In this document: in pieces, positions 26,201-36,759 of the stretch
How the letters are laid out: each line of letters starts with the position of its first letter
Numbering within the stretch: position 1 is the stretch's first letter
Assembly: GCA_019914995.1 (NCBI GenBank)
Contig: CM034126.1
Location: 7,631,001 to 7,695,000, forward strand
DNA length: 64,000 nucleotides
DNA from: Acanthochlamys bracteata
Lineage: Eukaryota > Streptophyta > Magnoliopsida > Pandanales > Velloziaceae
Direction of reading: 5' to 3'
Translations under genes and position numbers: made by a program
Notes under the pieces: generated by a model
What the model was told of the DNA's origin: nothing
Databases searched by the model: none
Seen by the model: the letters and a program-made list of their open reading frames with translations, nothing else

Positions 26201-27592
26201 TACATGGTTTGTAATACATAAATGTCAGTTTCCAATGCACATTCATATTTACATGACGATTCTTGGTATCAGCTTCTCGCTAGGCAACAAGCTCAGAGGG
26301 AGGAAGAACTTGCTCAATCGCAAAGGCATATCTTAGCACTTCAAGTAAGCCTCTCACTTCATATTTATCTGCAATTGCCTTCACTATGTAATACCACACA
26401 TCTCTGCAGGAGGAAATTGAAGAGCTTGAATGTGAAAACCGTCTCCACAGTCAACAAGTATGAGATGGTCTTTCTTTTCTGAGTCTGCGTGTGTACATTC
26501 GAATAGGATATGCATACATGTTTTAGATATGTACTTCAGTTTTTAACCTTTGGACCTTCTAATAATGTTTAAAAATAGAACAGAAAGATTTGCTGTAAGG
26601 ACAGATCATAATCCAAAAAACCTTATAAAAGAGGTTAGAATTTCAGACCTTTGCACATGGAACTTCTTTACGTGCAAATTGTGTATGCTTGGAATGAATG
26701 CAAGAAATTTTACCTTGGTTGCAAACTTCGAAACCTTTAGAACTGGTTACTCTTTTTAGCTGACAACAGCCTTTGTTTCCATATAAATAATCTTTTTCTA
26801 AGTTTCTGTTATCTTATGCTCAAGTTGATTGTTATGTCATGCTAATTAGTTCTATCAACATCAATAATGGATGCTACTAATTAGCTTTATTAGAACACTG
26901 GAAGAACCTATGGTATTCCCTTTTTGTATTATGCAATTTTCTAAGTTGCAACTTGCTGTATTCTGTGTTTCTTATGATGTAATGACAATTATTAGGAGGC
27001 TATGTTGAAGGCTGAACTCCGAAACATGGAGAGATCACAAAAACGTGAAGGTGTAGATATGACGTACCTTAAGAATGTGATACTTAAGTTGCTTGAGACA
27101 GGTACACTTACTGATGCTTGCTTGTACTTTATCTCAATTCTAATTCACCTTGTGTGTCATCAACCTTGTTTCCTAAGATTTTGTTCTTTATTTATGGTAT
27201 GAGTAGCATGGAAAAGCTGAATGAAGCTTGGTCTTTTACAGGCGAAGTGGAAGCGCTGCTACCAGTAATTGGTACATTGCTACAATTTAGCCCAGAAGAG
27301 GTCCATTCTGCAACTATCTTTTTCTCGTTTGACTTTACATTATTGTACTAATTACTAAAATATGAAGGTCATTTATAATCAATAAAATATGCTCTTTTAG
27401 GTGGATGTGTTGAATATTTGATGAGGAAATATAACTTGTATGATGAAATTTATTTTGTTAACGATCTATCTTCAGATAAGAAAATGCCAACAAGCATATC
27501 ATGCGTCAACTGATGGTTCGAGTCTAGCACCAGCAGGAGATTCTTCTTCAACACCCTTATCATTATTTTCAAGATTCTCCTTTCAATTATAG
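5276..27592 (+). CDS. GRIP: Protein GRIP, trans-Golgi golgin (21 coding exons, 809 aa)
   Basis: Coding exons: 5276-5762, 6394-6509, 7321-7490, 8568-8661, 12387-12473, 12620-12700, 13499-13624, 14619-14727, 14809-14888, 15998-16126, 16227-16327, 17184-17317, 17386-17483, 17553-17672, 18782-18809, 18910-18977, 26273-26344, 26410-26457, 26996-27101, 27242-27300 and 27476-27592. All introns are GT-AG, phases match, and the sum is 2430 nt with one terminal stop. Residues 1 to about 110 are variable and acidic. From about 110 to 735 the protein is almost continuous heptad coiled coil rich in Glu, Lys and Gln (for example RLHKRAKQRIQELQKEKDEL and VRAHALLQKKDAE). A C-terminal GRIP domain follows. The length is close to that of Arabidopsis GRIP (just under 800). 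By family knowledge it is a peripheral golgin recruited to the trans-Golgi by ARL1 GTPase and thought to tether vesicles. I chose the start because it is the first ATG after the leader acceptor and gives the family's acidic N-terminus. The weakest splice call is the exon 6 acceptor at 12386 (counting the leader exon as 1; TATCAAG instead of a CAG), but the frame across it matches the family without a gap. Confidence 0.96.
9353..9700. mobile_element. MITE-like insertion in GRIP intron 5
   Basis: The left end reads GGTAGTGTTTGCTAATGAG. The right end, ACTTACCAAACAGGCCC, is roughly its inverted complement (GTTTGGTAAGT). The 350 bp between is AT-rich and non-coding. Short size, terminal inverted similarity and the CAAACAGGCC-type end fit a non-autonomous hAT or Harbinger element. 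The ends are diverged and no clean target duplication was seen. Confidence 0.4.
11036..11184 (+). other. Orphan open frame inside GRIP intron 5
   Basis: After a CTGCAG acceptor-like site a frame runs about 48 codons (ELSDEKTTEETKDKG ... TSIQEWI) to a TGA, with coding-like composition. It is not in phase with GRIP exon 5: splicing there would give a short tail ending at a TAG about 16 codons on. It may be a captured gene fragment or chance. I do not recognise the protein. Confidence 0.2.
11857..12109. mobile_element. MITE, GGGGGCGTTTGGGAGTG family, copy 1 (GRIP intron 5)
   Basis: Terminal inverted repeats are GAGGCCGTTTGGGAGTGCG on the left and CGCACTCCCAAATGCCCCC on the right. The 253-bp body is AT-rich and includes an ATT microsatellite (about 11985-12014). 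Body words such as TTTAAATAAATT, ATAGAAAA and a purine-rich half are shared with copies at 29204, 33643 and 57064. This is a non-autonomous DNA transposon; the superfamily is uncertain because target duplications are unclear. Confidence 0.75.
16990..17018. repeat. (TA)n microsatellite in GRIP intron 12
   Basis: About 14 uninterrupted TA dinucleotides lie in the intron between the coding exons ending at 16327 and starting at 17184. Confidence 0.9.
19650..20120 (-). pseudogene. Copia RNase H remnant
   Basis: Broken frames on the minus strand contain GYVFSPTGSAICWK, a serial AFSTTK and IYYDSQCANYLTK, then a HYKFNFIRD-like region. These match the plant copia RNase H segment (GYVF...W.S, STTEAEY, CDNQSA, HIDIRYHFIRE). 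The usual acidic residues are partly lost, and stops interrupt it. It lies downstream of the RT in the normal order. Confidence 0.75.
20234..21436 (-). pseudogene. Copia reverse transcriptase, interrupted
   Basis: The N-proximal part (21236-21436) reads FDVKTAFFNGELEEQIYMHQ and ends CLSKRSLYGLK, the classic copia RT block with its first catalytic Asp. The C-proximal part (20234-20452) contains ISYSSAFVCLMYVMMCAHPD, the block after the YVDD region. Between them lies a 475-bp hAT MITE, and the YVDD region itself is not recoverable as an open frame. Stops and frameshifts mark it as dead. Confidence 0.88.
20720..21194. mobile_element. hAT-type MITE with perfect 8-bp target duplication
   Basis: The left terminus TAGGGGTGGCAA and the right terminus TTGCCACCCCTA are perfect inverted repeats. 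The octamer ACCATAAG precedes the left end (20712-20719) and follows the right end (21195-21202) exactly. An 8-bp duplication with a TAGGGGTGGCAA end is diagnostic for hAT. Sub-terminal words such as CGGGTC and GACCCG recur in inverted order, and the centre is AT-rich and non-coding. It sits inside the copia RT, so it arrived after the copia element. Confidence 0.95.
22050..22900 (-). pseudogene. Copia integrase remnant
   Basis: Minus-strand fragments read GLEFYSKEFNNFN, then TRYSLLYSTTQ, then VRSILSNIGLGKSYGQ. Further on come AVNMTCYLVNRS, EEVWSNTP and SPKFFINCNVTFD. These are the D-E region and the C-terminal block of plant copia integrases, in order. Several frameshifts are needed to follow them. 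Confidence 0.85.
23100..23310 (-). pseudogene. Copia protease remnant
   Basis: A minus-strand frame reads DDWILDSCCSYHTCTNRNF. The copia family has WILDSGCSYHM here, so the catalytic D-S-G has become D-S-C. It lies between the gag remnant and the integrase, as expected. Confidence 0.75.
24040..24360 (-). pseudogene. Probable copia gag remnant
   Basis: A decayed minus-strand reading gives ALLTKGRSIQKGP followed by RSKSNNRN, similar to the basic linker before the zinc knuckle of plant copia gag. The knuckle itself is not clear. The position upstream of the protease fits. Confidence 0.5.
24850..26200. other. Remainder of GRIP intron 17, no gene seen
   Basis: Non-coding sequence between the copia relic and GRIP exon 18 (counting the leader exon as 1). 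About 25250-25690 has a purine-rich then TATTTTATACAG-like composition that could be a solo LTR, but no paired copy or clear TG...CA ends were found. Confidence 0.4.
26996..27592 (+). CDS. GRIP: GRIP domain and C-terminal tail exons of GRIP
   Basis: Three exons encode the Golgi-targeting module. Residues about 736-779 begin VDMTYLKNVILKLLETGEVE and continue through LLQFSPEE to KCQQAY. The Tyr at about residue 740 lies at the position known to be needed for ARL1 binding in GRIP domains. The last exon ends in a Ser/Pro-rich linker and LFSRFSF, a tail seen in plant GRIP proteins. The domain is split by two introns: one after the first base of the Gly codon in ETGEVE, and one after the second Glu of SPEE. 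Confidence 0.95.
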
Positions 27593-28150
27593 ATGACTTA
27601 GAGACAACCTTTCAGCAATCAGGCTTGATGGTGGAGATTGAGATTCAACTCATTTCTGTACAGTGAAATGGACAGGAGTACGAGAAAAAGAGAAAGATAT
27701 CTTCTAATAGAAAAACACATATTACCAAAGGCCAGAAGAAATGATTCTTTTTTATATGTTTTCGGCTAATATATGTAGTGCAATCTCATCTTGTAAAGAA
27801 ATTTGAGTGTCCATGTACTCTATTTTCATTTTACCCTGTTCATTTCGTTAATTATAATTCTGTGATAATATAGACATAGTAATAATTGCTCTTATGTATA
27901 CTATATGAATGTTGTTTGCAAACACTGTTGCTTGCTGTTATGTCTTTAGAATATTTGGTTGTAGTTTAACAGTCTTGCTGGACAAAGCATTTCTTATTGT
28001 TCTTCTGTGGTAGCGTCTTTGATCCTTGGGATAAAATTGAATGCTGATTATGCTTTGAAAATACAATGGTGTGTCCGAATGGGAATGTAGCACAGTAAAA
28101 TATTTAGCACATATTAGTATTTTATAATTCAAAGTTGAGATTTTAGATGA
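27593..28150 (+). other. GRIP 3' UTR and downstream flank
   Basis: This AT-rich non-coding sequence follows the TAG stop. The first 250-300 bases are the likely 3' UTR; the true poly(A) site cannot be fixed. An AATAAA occurs at about 28150, which would give an unusually long 3' UTR if used. Beyond about 28190 the sequence turns into an antisense gypsy fragment. Confidence 0.4.
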
Positions 28151-28189
28151 ATAAAATAATCACTCAAAAAGAATATACGAGAGGAAAAA

Positions 28190-30300
28190 TAATAAAAAAG
28201 CAAGTGAGGTGGAGTTCATCAAGCAATTTGTGGATCACCGAAATGGGGAACTTGTCATTAACTGTAATCTCATTTAAGAAGCGATAGTCCACAAAAGCGC
28301 TAAGATTATCCTTTTTTTAACCAACAAATCTGGAGAGGAAAAAGCTGAGCAACTTGGCGGATAATTCCTTTAGCTAGCATTTCTTTAATAGTGCACTCAA
28401 TCTATATTTTCTGAATATGAGGGTACCTATATGGCCTGTCTTTGTTGGTGTGTCCTGGGTAAGAAGAGAACGCCATGGTCATGGTCATAGACAAAGCTAT
28501 GTTTATCCAGCAGATGGAAGATTGGGGTTGCTTGGTTGTTGTCTATCCGAGAAAATGCACAAAGACGAATAAAGCATAAGGTGGAACCGGGTGGAGGCTA
28601 GTGAGCTGCGAGACACCTCCTTCCCTAATGCCACGAAGGATGAAATCATTATTTTGTAAGGTGAAGCGCATGTCCAAGCAACCCCAATTGCAAATAACAT
28701 CCCGGCTACTTAGCCATGGAATCCCCAAAATTAGGTCCATCCCACCTAATGGTTATGGGTAGGCATCAACTACAATGGAAGCACCTCGTATCGTCAAGGG
28801 AAATTGGATAATGACTTTGGAGTGAGGGCGACCATCGGCGAGTTCGACATACAGCGATCTCATGGCCGAAGCGTTCCGTAAAAAAATTATGGGTCGATCC
28901 AGAACCGATTAAAATGAATACCTCCTGATTTGAATCGTTCCCATAACTTGGATGGTTAGACGACCAATTCATGCATTGCACCTAGCGAAAATTTAGCGTC
29001 TTCATTGAGAAGATCAGGGCAGTCCTCCACTAGATTAGCATCATCCTCTGTGTAGTAATCATCACCCAAATTGTATATAGTCTGTTGGCACAACAATGCC
29101 CTCTGTTGTATTTTTGTCGTAGTAGAGGCAAAGTCCTTCGCTTTGCGTTCATTGATTTCTGCTACATAAAGGGCAGGGCATTATTTGATGGGTTGATAAG
29201 TCTCGCGTTTGGGAGGATTTTTGAAATGGAGCTTTTCTAAAAGAAGAATATTTTTATCCTTTTTAAAAAACGAGCTCTAATTTTTTATCTAAAAAAGTAA
29301 AATAAGCAATATAAAGATCTTACTAATATAATTTTTCTATACTTTCTAAATTTTTAAATAAATTTCTAGATACTTATAAAGATGTACTTAAAAACGTAAA
29401 CTCAAAAATTGAAAAATAGCTTTTTTGGAAAGCTTTACCAAATGGCCCCTTAGTCCTCCCAACATAGAAGGGAGGGAAGAGCTGGCTACTGTTCGCCACC
29501 TATGGAGAATTGAAGTGCGGCCAAAGCAGAAGCAAGAAGAGTGTTGAGAGGGGGCCTCATACGATTGTTTATGCTCGTACATACATGCAAGTCTATAAGT
29601 CTGCTGCAATGTAGTTGGCTCCATAACTTCCACGAGAATCATCGAGATAAACCCCCACAAAAATGACCAATTAGATCTTCTTCAGTAGTGTGCGGAATTT
29701 GTATGGCAAGTCCTCAAATGCTATTTGGTAGTCCAAAACTGAACCTGACTTCGTGAGTTGTTTTAAAGCATAGCTTGGGTTCCCAAATACAGTAGGCCCG
29801 AACATAAGATAATTGCATTGGTAAATTCCTCTCACTAGTGGTTTGGATTATAACATTCATAGTTTTGGTACCACATGTTTGCCTCATCTTCGAGAAACAT
29901 AGAAGCAAAAAAATAAAAATGTTTTCCCGTGGAGGTGTTTGATAGTACCGAAAGTATCAATTTGCTGAGTAGATCCACTCATGTAGAGTGGTGTCACCAA
30001 AGTCGGGAACTTATGTTTATCCCTCGGAAAGTATTGTTGTTGGTCATCCTGGAAGAGAGGGGTGTATCTCGGTGGAGTTGATGGACGCAGTTGCTTTTAT
30101 GGGTGATTGTTGAGTGGATGTAGGGTGTGCTTGCTGGTTGAGCTGGCATGGAAGGAACCAAACATAAGGAAAAATGTGGCCGTGTGGAAGATTTGTTGGT
30201 GAGGGGCCAGTATACCGGGCATAGCTGTAAGAAGCCGTTCTTGACTTGGTTCACTAAGATAATTGTTTTAGACAAAGCTGTGTGTATCCAACCATAAAGA
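28190..30300 (-). mobile_element. Truncated Ty3/gypsy retrotransposon fragment
   Basis: Minus-strand pieces occur in order. They are a gag tail (30300 to about 29460, with ILVEVMEPTTLQQTYRLACM), a protease (about 28980-28780, ILIGSGSTHNFFTERFG, where the DSG active site has become GSG), a protease-RT linker (about 28750-28600, DLILGIPWLSSRDVI) and the start of RT (about 28300-28200, [18 protein letters not shown]). It ends abruptly in RT next to the GRIP 3' flank. No LTR is seen. A MITE (29204-29449) sits between gag and protease. Confidence 0.85.
29204..29449. mobile_element. MITE, GGGGGCGTTTGGGAGTG family, copy 2
   Basis: The left end is GCGTTTGGGAGG and the right end is ACCAAATGGCCCC. The body shares AAGCAATA...AGATCTTAC, TTTTTCTATACTTTCTAAA and TTTAAATAAATT with the copies at 11857 and 57064. 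It lies inside the gypsy fragment and is therefore younger than it. Confidence 0.7.
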
Positions 30301-33300
30301 AGTCAAAAGTCTTTGATGTGTTCAAGTACTTTAAAGTTTAGTTGGAACTTGATTCCAACGGTATAATCAAGTGCCTAAGGTTCGGCAATTCAGAGGAGAA
30401 TATAATAGCATGAAATTTTTATTTTCTTAATCGAACAAGGGATCCAACAACAACCAACTGTGTCTTATACTCCATAGCAAAATAGAGGCGTGGACAGTTC
30501 AACAAGACATTACTTGAGTGGATAAGAGCTATGTTTAAAGACTAATTGTAACTCTTTTTAGATAGAGACGGCCTAGATAGCTTGCTATATATTGAACCGC
30601 AGCTATTCCACTTCCTATTGAGTTGAAAGTGCCAACAAAATTATAGACTGATAATATTGTTGATTATTCTCGCTTATGTATACAATAAATGATGTATTGC
30701 TAAAATTTTGAATTTATTTCCATATATTATCTAATTTTTAAAATTTGATTTTATAATGCCTTTTATTTAATATTTACATATTAATATTTATAAATGTATT
30801 AATAAATATAATATATTATTAATATGTGATAATAATTTGAAAATACTTTTAAATATATAAATATATATTATTTACATATAAATAAATAATAATTAGTTGA
30901 TAAGTTGGGAGAAATAAATAAATGTTGGAGAAATTAATCACTTAGTCAACACAAACATCTCGTGGAAAAGAAATGCTAGATATAGGTAGCACAACAAGTT
31001 ACTTACAACATACAACATTTTTGTCACCCCATAGTTTCATAGAAAACAATTTCAGAACTGTTTATAGATAAATAGTGTATTGAAAATACACTACAAAAAT
31101 CAACCCTCTAATAACCTCTATAATCAATTTACAACAATTTGTATAGTTGGAGCTGCTATAGACAATTTATCCAGATTTGAACAAACTTAATTATGCACTT
31201 CTACTCATCGCTTCAATAGAAATTTTATGTACGAGTCTAGGCATCAGCTAGGAGTTCTCCACTCAACTATTGATTGGGACTAAGGTTCATCTCTGTAATA
31301 GCACATATGTCATTTGCTTCAAAATACTTCTAAGGGGACCATACTGAAAAACAAGCTTCTTGCACTGCAGAAGGTAGTAAAAAGTTAAGACACAGCATTG
31401 GTGGTTAAGATAGTTTCACTTAGTAAGCTAATGTTTCACAAATTAGGGGGATGATTTCTGAACTTCGACATAATGACAACATGAAGCTCATAAAAAATCT
31501 TAATTGAGTTTTTTGCCACACATAGAGGATTAGTATCTCAATGAAGAATGCAAAAAAGGGGTGGTAAAATCATAACCACATCAAGCTCGCAAGGGTACTT
31601 TCCTTAATCCTTTCCCTCTATTTAGTGCTCACTCATCTCTCTTCATGCAAATCAGCTAAATGACAAGTAGATGCACTAAAGTAGGAATGTAGAAGCTTAC
31701 CTTGTTAGCATAATGCTCTGTTTGTTACACTCCTTGAGAAGAATTTCGATAATCTCAATATCAGAATTCAAGGATATAATCCTAATTAGAATCCAGTAAG
31801 GTCAAGATCAAGCAAGCACATTTACATAGTACGGAACTTCTAAAAGATCGCAAGTGTTTACAAGTACAAATACTTGAAACTTGTTATGACAGATGCTACA
31901 AGTTCATCCATATTCCCACTCTATTGAGAAAAAGACAAGTCCATTCTTTCTCATCCATAAGAAAAAACTTGTGATCTTGCAACAGGTCACCTACATCATC
32001 AAGACATATTAGAAGACTAAAGTAGCTAAAAGTAGATTACACTTAGGATGTGGTAATGATCTCTGAATCAAGTGGAGAGCACATGTAACTAAGAGAAGAT
32101 CAACATATAAATTGCTAAAAGCATATAACACAAAGTACAAATGAAATACAGCTTGCGAAGTTGGTAACTTTATAATCTAAAGTTCCATACATGGAACACA
32201 GTCTAACATACATTTTTAAAGTTTAATTTAGTATATAGTTGAAATAAAGTCACTCATAAGCGTACATGTGTATTAGGATCTTGGAGTTTAATTATCACTT
32301 TATCTACAACTTGATGGCAAACTGTGCAGACATCATCATACTTTAGTAGATTAGTATAAATTCATTCATTCACAAAGATTCATCTTCAGAGATGCTAACA
32401 TTATTTAGTATGGTTCAGCAGCACTTTTATGTACATCCACACAACTCACTCTTAAAATTAATGTTATGGCTGATTTTATAATTTCTTAGTAAAGGAAATA
32501 TAAAACATCAAAGCATGTTTGATTACTTGTAGTCATAATAGAAGAAGAGAATCCATATATATTACAGCTAATGATTTTTTCTAGAGCACAAACACTTGAC
32601 ATTAGAGTAGTCACACAAATACTACAGCTAGTGATTTTCCTAGAGCAGTCGCAGCAACAGAGCACATATATACTTGACAATAATTTGCTGGAATACATCA
32701 TAGCACATTCTACTTGCATACAATAAATTTCCCATGACACATTAGCGATTTTTAATATACATTTATGAGACTTTAACCAAAAATGGAACAAGAACTAATC
32801 AAGCATCCATAGGCTGTTGATAGCTAGGCAAATCAATACGGTCTTCACAGGATTAAACATGGGGGCTTACTTTCTTGGAAAAGATAACTAGATATATAAA
32901 TAGCTTCTGGAAAATATGAGATCTTTCTTTGGCTACAATCATAACTTTTAACAGAGTAGAAGGAATTAACAATGTGTTGTCTTTACATATTCATCGCAGA
33001 GGTCTTGTCTTCTCTCCAGTTTACCTTCTCCTCAAACCCGAAAGCTTGAAAGAGTTGTTCGATTTGGGCAGCCAACAACAGTTTCTTCATAAACATCAAC
33101 CAGCAACCAGAATAATTCCAAAAACAAAAAAAAAAAATAATAATAACTATTCCAAAAATAGAATAATTCCAAAATCAAGAAATCAACAGATCAGTCGATC
33201 TTATAAGATCTTTCTCCACAAAAATTATATACTCCACAGATGAACAAAAATCTTTCTCCACAAAACCAATGCAAACATATAAGATCTTTTTCTACAAATC

Positions 33301-33480
33301 AAACAGAACAAAGCAAGTACCTGGAGTATTTTTGAATCGAATAAAGCTCTACTTTAGCACAAATTTAAAAAATTGGAGACAAAAACCTCCAAATCCTCCA
33401 AATCAACCAATAAAGCCTCTAATTCAAACAATCCTCCAAATCAAGTACAGAAGGAGAGAAATATATCTCCTTTAGCAACG
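30300..33480. other. Repeat-like non-coding stretch, no gene seen
   Basis: AT-rich sequence without a supported reading frame; some short open frames occur only by chance. A CACTACAAAAA word at 31089-31099 resembles a CACTA-transposon end, but no matching inverted end was found on the right side of the TNP2 relic. The part above about 32.9 kb may belong to the DNA transposon that ends at 34136. Confidence 0.4.
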
Positions 33481-34136
33481 ACGAAATAGATTGGCTCATC
33501 AAGATCTTAGATTTATCTCTACCGTTAAGGGAATGATGAATGAGGTAGTTGAGAAAAAAAGGGGAGGAGTGAATGAGATAGGTGAGTGAAAAAGGGGAGG
33601 AGTGAATGCGGTAAGGAGCAGAGACGGGGGTGGGTGAATAGATTTTTTTAAAAGCTGCTTATCAGCTTTTCTCAAACTTTTTCTATTTTACGTTTTTTAA
33701 TACATATTTTATAAATATAAAAAAAATTTATTTAAAAATTTAAAAAATATAGAAAAATTCTACGAAGTGAGATTTTTTTATTGCATATTTTTATTATTTT
33801 TTTAAAGTGAAAAAAATATAGCTCATTTTCCAAAAAAGATAAAAATATCCTCTATTTCACAAAAGCTTTATTTTATAAGCAATCCCAAACGCCCCCATGG
33901 TGGTGGAGTGAACTTATTTGGCAAAGTTCATATATACGAGTGTAATTTGTCAAAGTTGTTTAGGGCAAAATCGTTACTTTAGGTCGTGAAAAAGCAACGT
34001 TTGGTTGCTTTTTTTTTCCAGCATTAAAAGCAGCTTATTTGGCTGAAGTGCACCGTTCCAAACATGTTGTTTACTGTTATATGTTTTTTTTAACTAAAAG
34101 CTTCAAAACCGTGTTCCTAAACATGGCCATAGTATA
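33480..34136 (-). mobile_element. End of a DNA transposon, related to the one at 48.65 kb
   Basis: Read on the minus strand from 34136 it begins GGCCATGTTTAGGA, then AACAGTAAAC, AAGCTGCTTTT, ACGATTTTGCCCTAAA, TTTGACAAATTACA, a CACCCACC tract and a CT-rich leader. The segment starting at about 48648 on the plus strand has the same series in the same order. A MITE (33643-33896) interrupts it between the TTACA block and the CACCCACC tract. No transposase is seen, and the other end is not identified. Confidence 0.6.
33643..33896. mobile_element. MITE, GGGGGCGTTTGGGAGTG family, copy 3
   Basis: The right end is AATCCCAAACGCCCCC, the inverted form of the family terminus. The body matches copies 1, 2 and 4 (CCTCTATTTCACAAAAG, TATAGCTCATTTTCC, TTTAAAAATTTAAAAAATA). 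The left terminus is diverged. It is nested in the DNA transposon 33480-34136. Confidence 0.65.
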
Positions 34137-34149
34137 TCATACTTGACCC

Positions 34150-36720
34150 TTGAACCATGTAGAACTTAGTTCTTTGTCTTGTTTCTAAGTTAATAGGACT
34201 CTCCATTTTGAGAAGCTCATCATATGCTCACTCAAAATCATCTTTGTTAAGCACCAGCAATCTTGTATATTATGTTTCTCAAATGGTTAAAAAATGCTTT
34301 TTAGATTTCTAAATACTTACCTAAAATATGGAACCGCTTCGTCGCAATTATTCAGCACAAACTAATGTGCTAAACTATATTCTTCATCCGTGAAAAGATC
34401 AAGGTTTCCCTTTCATAAACCTTTTGAGAAAATACAAACAATGCTCTATCCAACTGCCTTCTTAAAACTCCATCTTTATATACTTCTTGTCTGTTGAATC
34501 TAGTCTCTAATTCTTGCAAGTACAAAGAACAAAAAGTTAGGTACTTTTTTACTGTATAAGCTCTATTATAGAGCCTTCACGACATGCTTTATTCTAAACA
34601 TATGCCTTAAGCGTACATGAGCCCTAACAATGATGCATGGAATAAAAGGAGTTATAACATTTAATAGAGGAATTAAATGAGAACTGTAAGATTCAATAAT
34701 GAAATCTCACCTCTCTATAGGATACATCTATCTGTAATGGATGGGACCACTCTTTATAACTTCTCACAAATGCACTACTAGATGTATCATAATGTCAAAA
34801 AAAGCCAAAGAAAATATCATCGCTTGTAAAGATTAATCCTAATACTCTATTGCAATTTTTTTAAGACATCCAATCTTAAAGTATTTGAACATAATTGTCT
34901 AAAAAATCTTTCCAAATCTCTGATTATTTCCAACATTTCATTTTAAGATACCACACATTCCAATAAGGAGTAAAATAAGCATTGTAGCAACACATGTTAT
35001 CATAGCTTTTCAATCCTAAAATTTTGCCATACACCATATTTTATACACCTTCAAAATTTTGCAGCATATCTAGAAAATCTTATAGACGTAAGAAATTCAC
35101 AAGATTTTTTCTTTCTTAAGGTGACATTGTGCAAGCTGCAATAGACTTTTTCCTACTTATCGTATCTAATTTCTTGCGTGTGCAACTCCCATCGTATACC
35201 CTTATCTTTTAAGTCCCAACGAGTCTTAAGGGTGTGCTTTGTTTTGTGATCTATATTTATCAAAGATTCCAAAATATTATCATATATATAATTTTTGTCA
35301 ATATATTTGACATCAAGATCGTTCCTAATTTTGAGATTCTTTCAATATGGTAGTTCGAGAAATTTTTTTTTTTCTTTGTTTGTGTCTAATTCAGCTCTTC
35401 AAGAGTGCTTTTTCTATTTTTGCCACATGGAGACTTCCCGAACTTGATTTCTTTGATTCTCTCTATATGTTCTAGCAATTCACCAATTGACAATTTGGGT
35501 ACTGAGGTGCTACTTCTTGTTTTCCCTTAAAATTTTAATTTTTCTATATACAGATGGTAGCTCTGCAAATAGCAATGATGACCAAGATGACCAATTTTGT
35601 CTCCAAGATTTATACAATATGTGAATTTGTTGCAAATAAGGCAAGACAAAATAACCTCTTGTGCTGCATCCTAACATACACCATACGCGGAAAAATTATT
35701 TACAGTACATAGCATAACCGCATTCAATTGGATCCAGTGTTGGAGGCGTCACAGCATGTTCAAACTCCATTATCCCACAAGTCCTTCAACTCTTCGATTG
35801 AGTGGCTAAAAATATACATCATTGTCGATAATGGGTAACTTCTTTCAAGAATTAAAAGTGACATTATTAAATATGGCTCATTCATAAACACCCATGGAAG
35901 CATATTGTACGGCATTGAATTAATTGGACAACAACTATAAGCATTACTCATGTCTTCAAAATGATTGAATCCATCGGTTGCTAAGACAAGAAGTAAATTG
36001 CTGGCATCATTAGCAAATCAATTATACTTCATATCAAATTCTTTCAAAGCCTCGGGTTTCTTATACTTCATATCTATGCTTCTCTCCATATGCCATCTTA
36101 TATCTTGCGCTGGTTTTCTTGACATTTAAAATAGTTGCAATCTGAAGACTAATGGAGAATGACGAAAGACCTCCCTATGAACCTTTTCACCATTGCCATC
36201 ATTGATCTTTCATCTTGATGCAATGCATTAGGACATTTCTCCTCATTTATCAACTCCTTTATTGAATGAGCACTATCATTCTCACATGTAGCGATCGGTT
36301 CATTCCCTTGCCTAAGTTCTTGAGAACCTTTCTAAACTGATAAGTCAATGGAAGTATATGCCCTTATTGAAAATATATCATTCGAAATGTCAACCAACAC
36401 ATTAAAACATTTATTGTTCCAATGATTAAATACCTTCGTATGTAGCAGTTTTACAAGGAAGGATATTGGTATTGTACATTCCCCATATAATGACTTTTTG
36501 ACATCTTACAGTAATTTATTATACCTATCAATATCATCTGCATTTATTGGCGTTTGACCCTTCACCACATGGTTTGAGGGATCTCTAAATCCCCAACACC
36601 ACCCTTATGTATATCCCAAAGTTTCTAACATTTCAACATATTCTTCATCTTAACCAAGTTTAGTTGGAGCTCCATCTCCATAGCCTCCGAGATCATCTCG
36701 GTTAGCGACTTCTCCATAAA
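34150..36720 (-). pseudogene. Decayed CACTA (En/Spm) TNP2 transposase
   Basis: From high to low coordinates the minus strand reads LYGECTIPISFLVKLLHTKV (36.5-36.4 kb) and then MPYNMLPWVFMNEPYLIMSL followed by SIEELKDLWDNGV (35951-35760). The family has VPYNLPPWLCMKQPFFMLS...LIDELKELW here. At about 35.0 kb comes a GLKSHD-like block. These are the ordered blocks of plant TNP2 proteins. Many stops and frameshifts make it dead. It is separate from the CACTA copy at 60.6 kb. Confidence 0.85.
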
Positions 36721-36730
36721 GGTCCATAAC

Positions 36731-36758
36731 TATATACATATATATATATATATATATT
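36731..36758. repeat. (TA)n microsatellite
   Basis: About 13 TA dinucleotides with one C interruption, just upstream (on the minus strand) of the CACTA transposase relic. Confidence 0.85.
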
Positions 36759-36759
36759 A

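Noticed and set aside
26263..26274. TTGGTATCAGCT resembles a tRNA-iMet primer-binding site
   Set aside because: It matches only 9 of 12 bases and is the splice acceptor of GRIP exon 18 (counting the leader exon as 1), with the exon frame continuing at once.
31089..31099. CACTACAAAAA as the end of the CACTA relic at 34.2-36.7 kb
   Set aside because: No TTTTTGTAGTG partner is found on the other side, and the similar word at 37061 points the same way. Kept only as a possibility.
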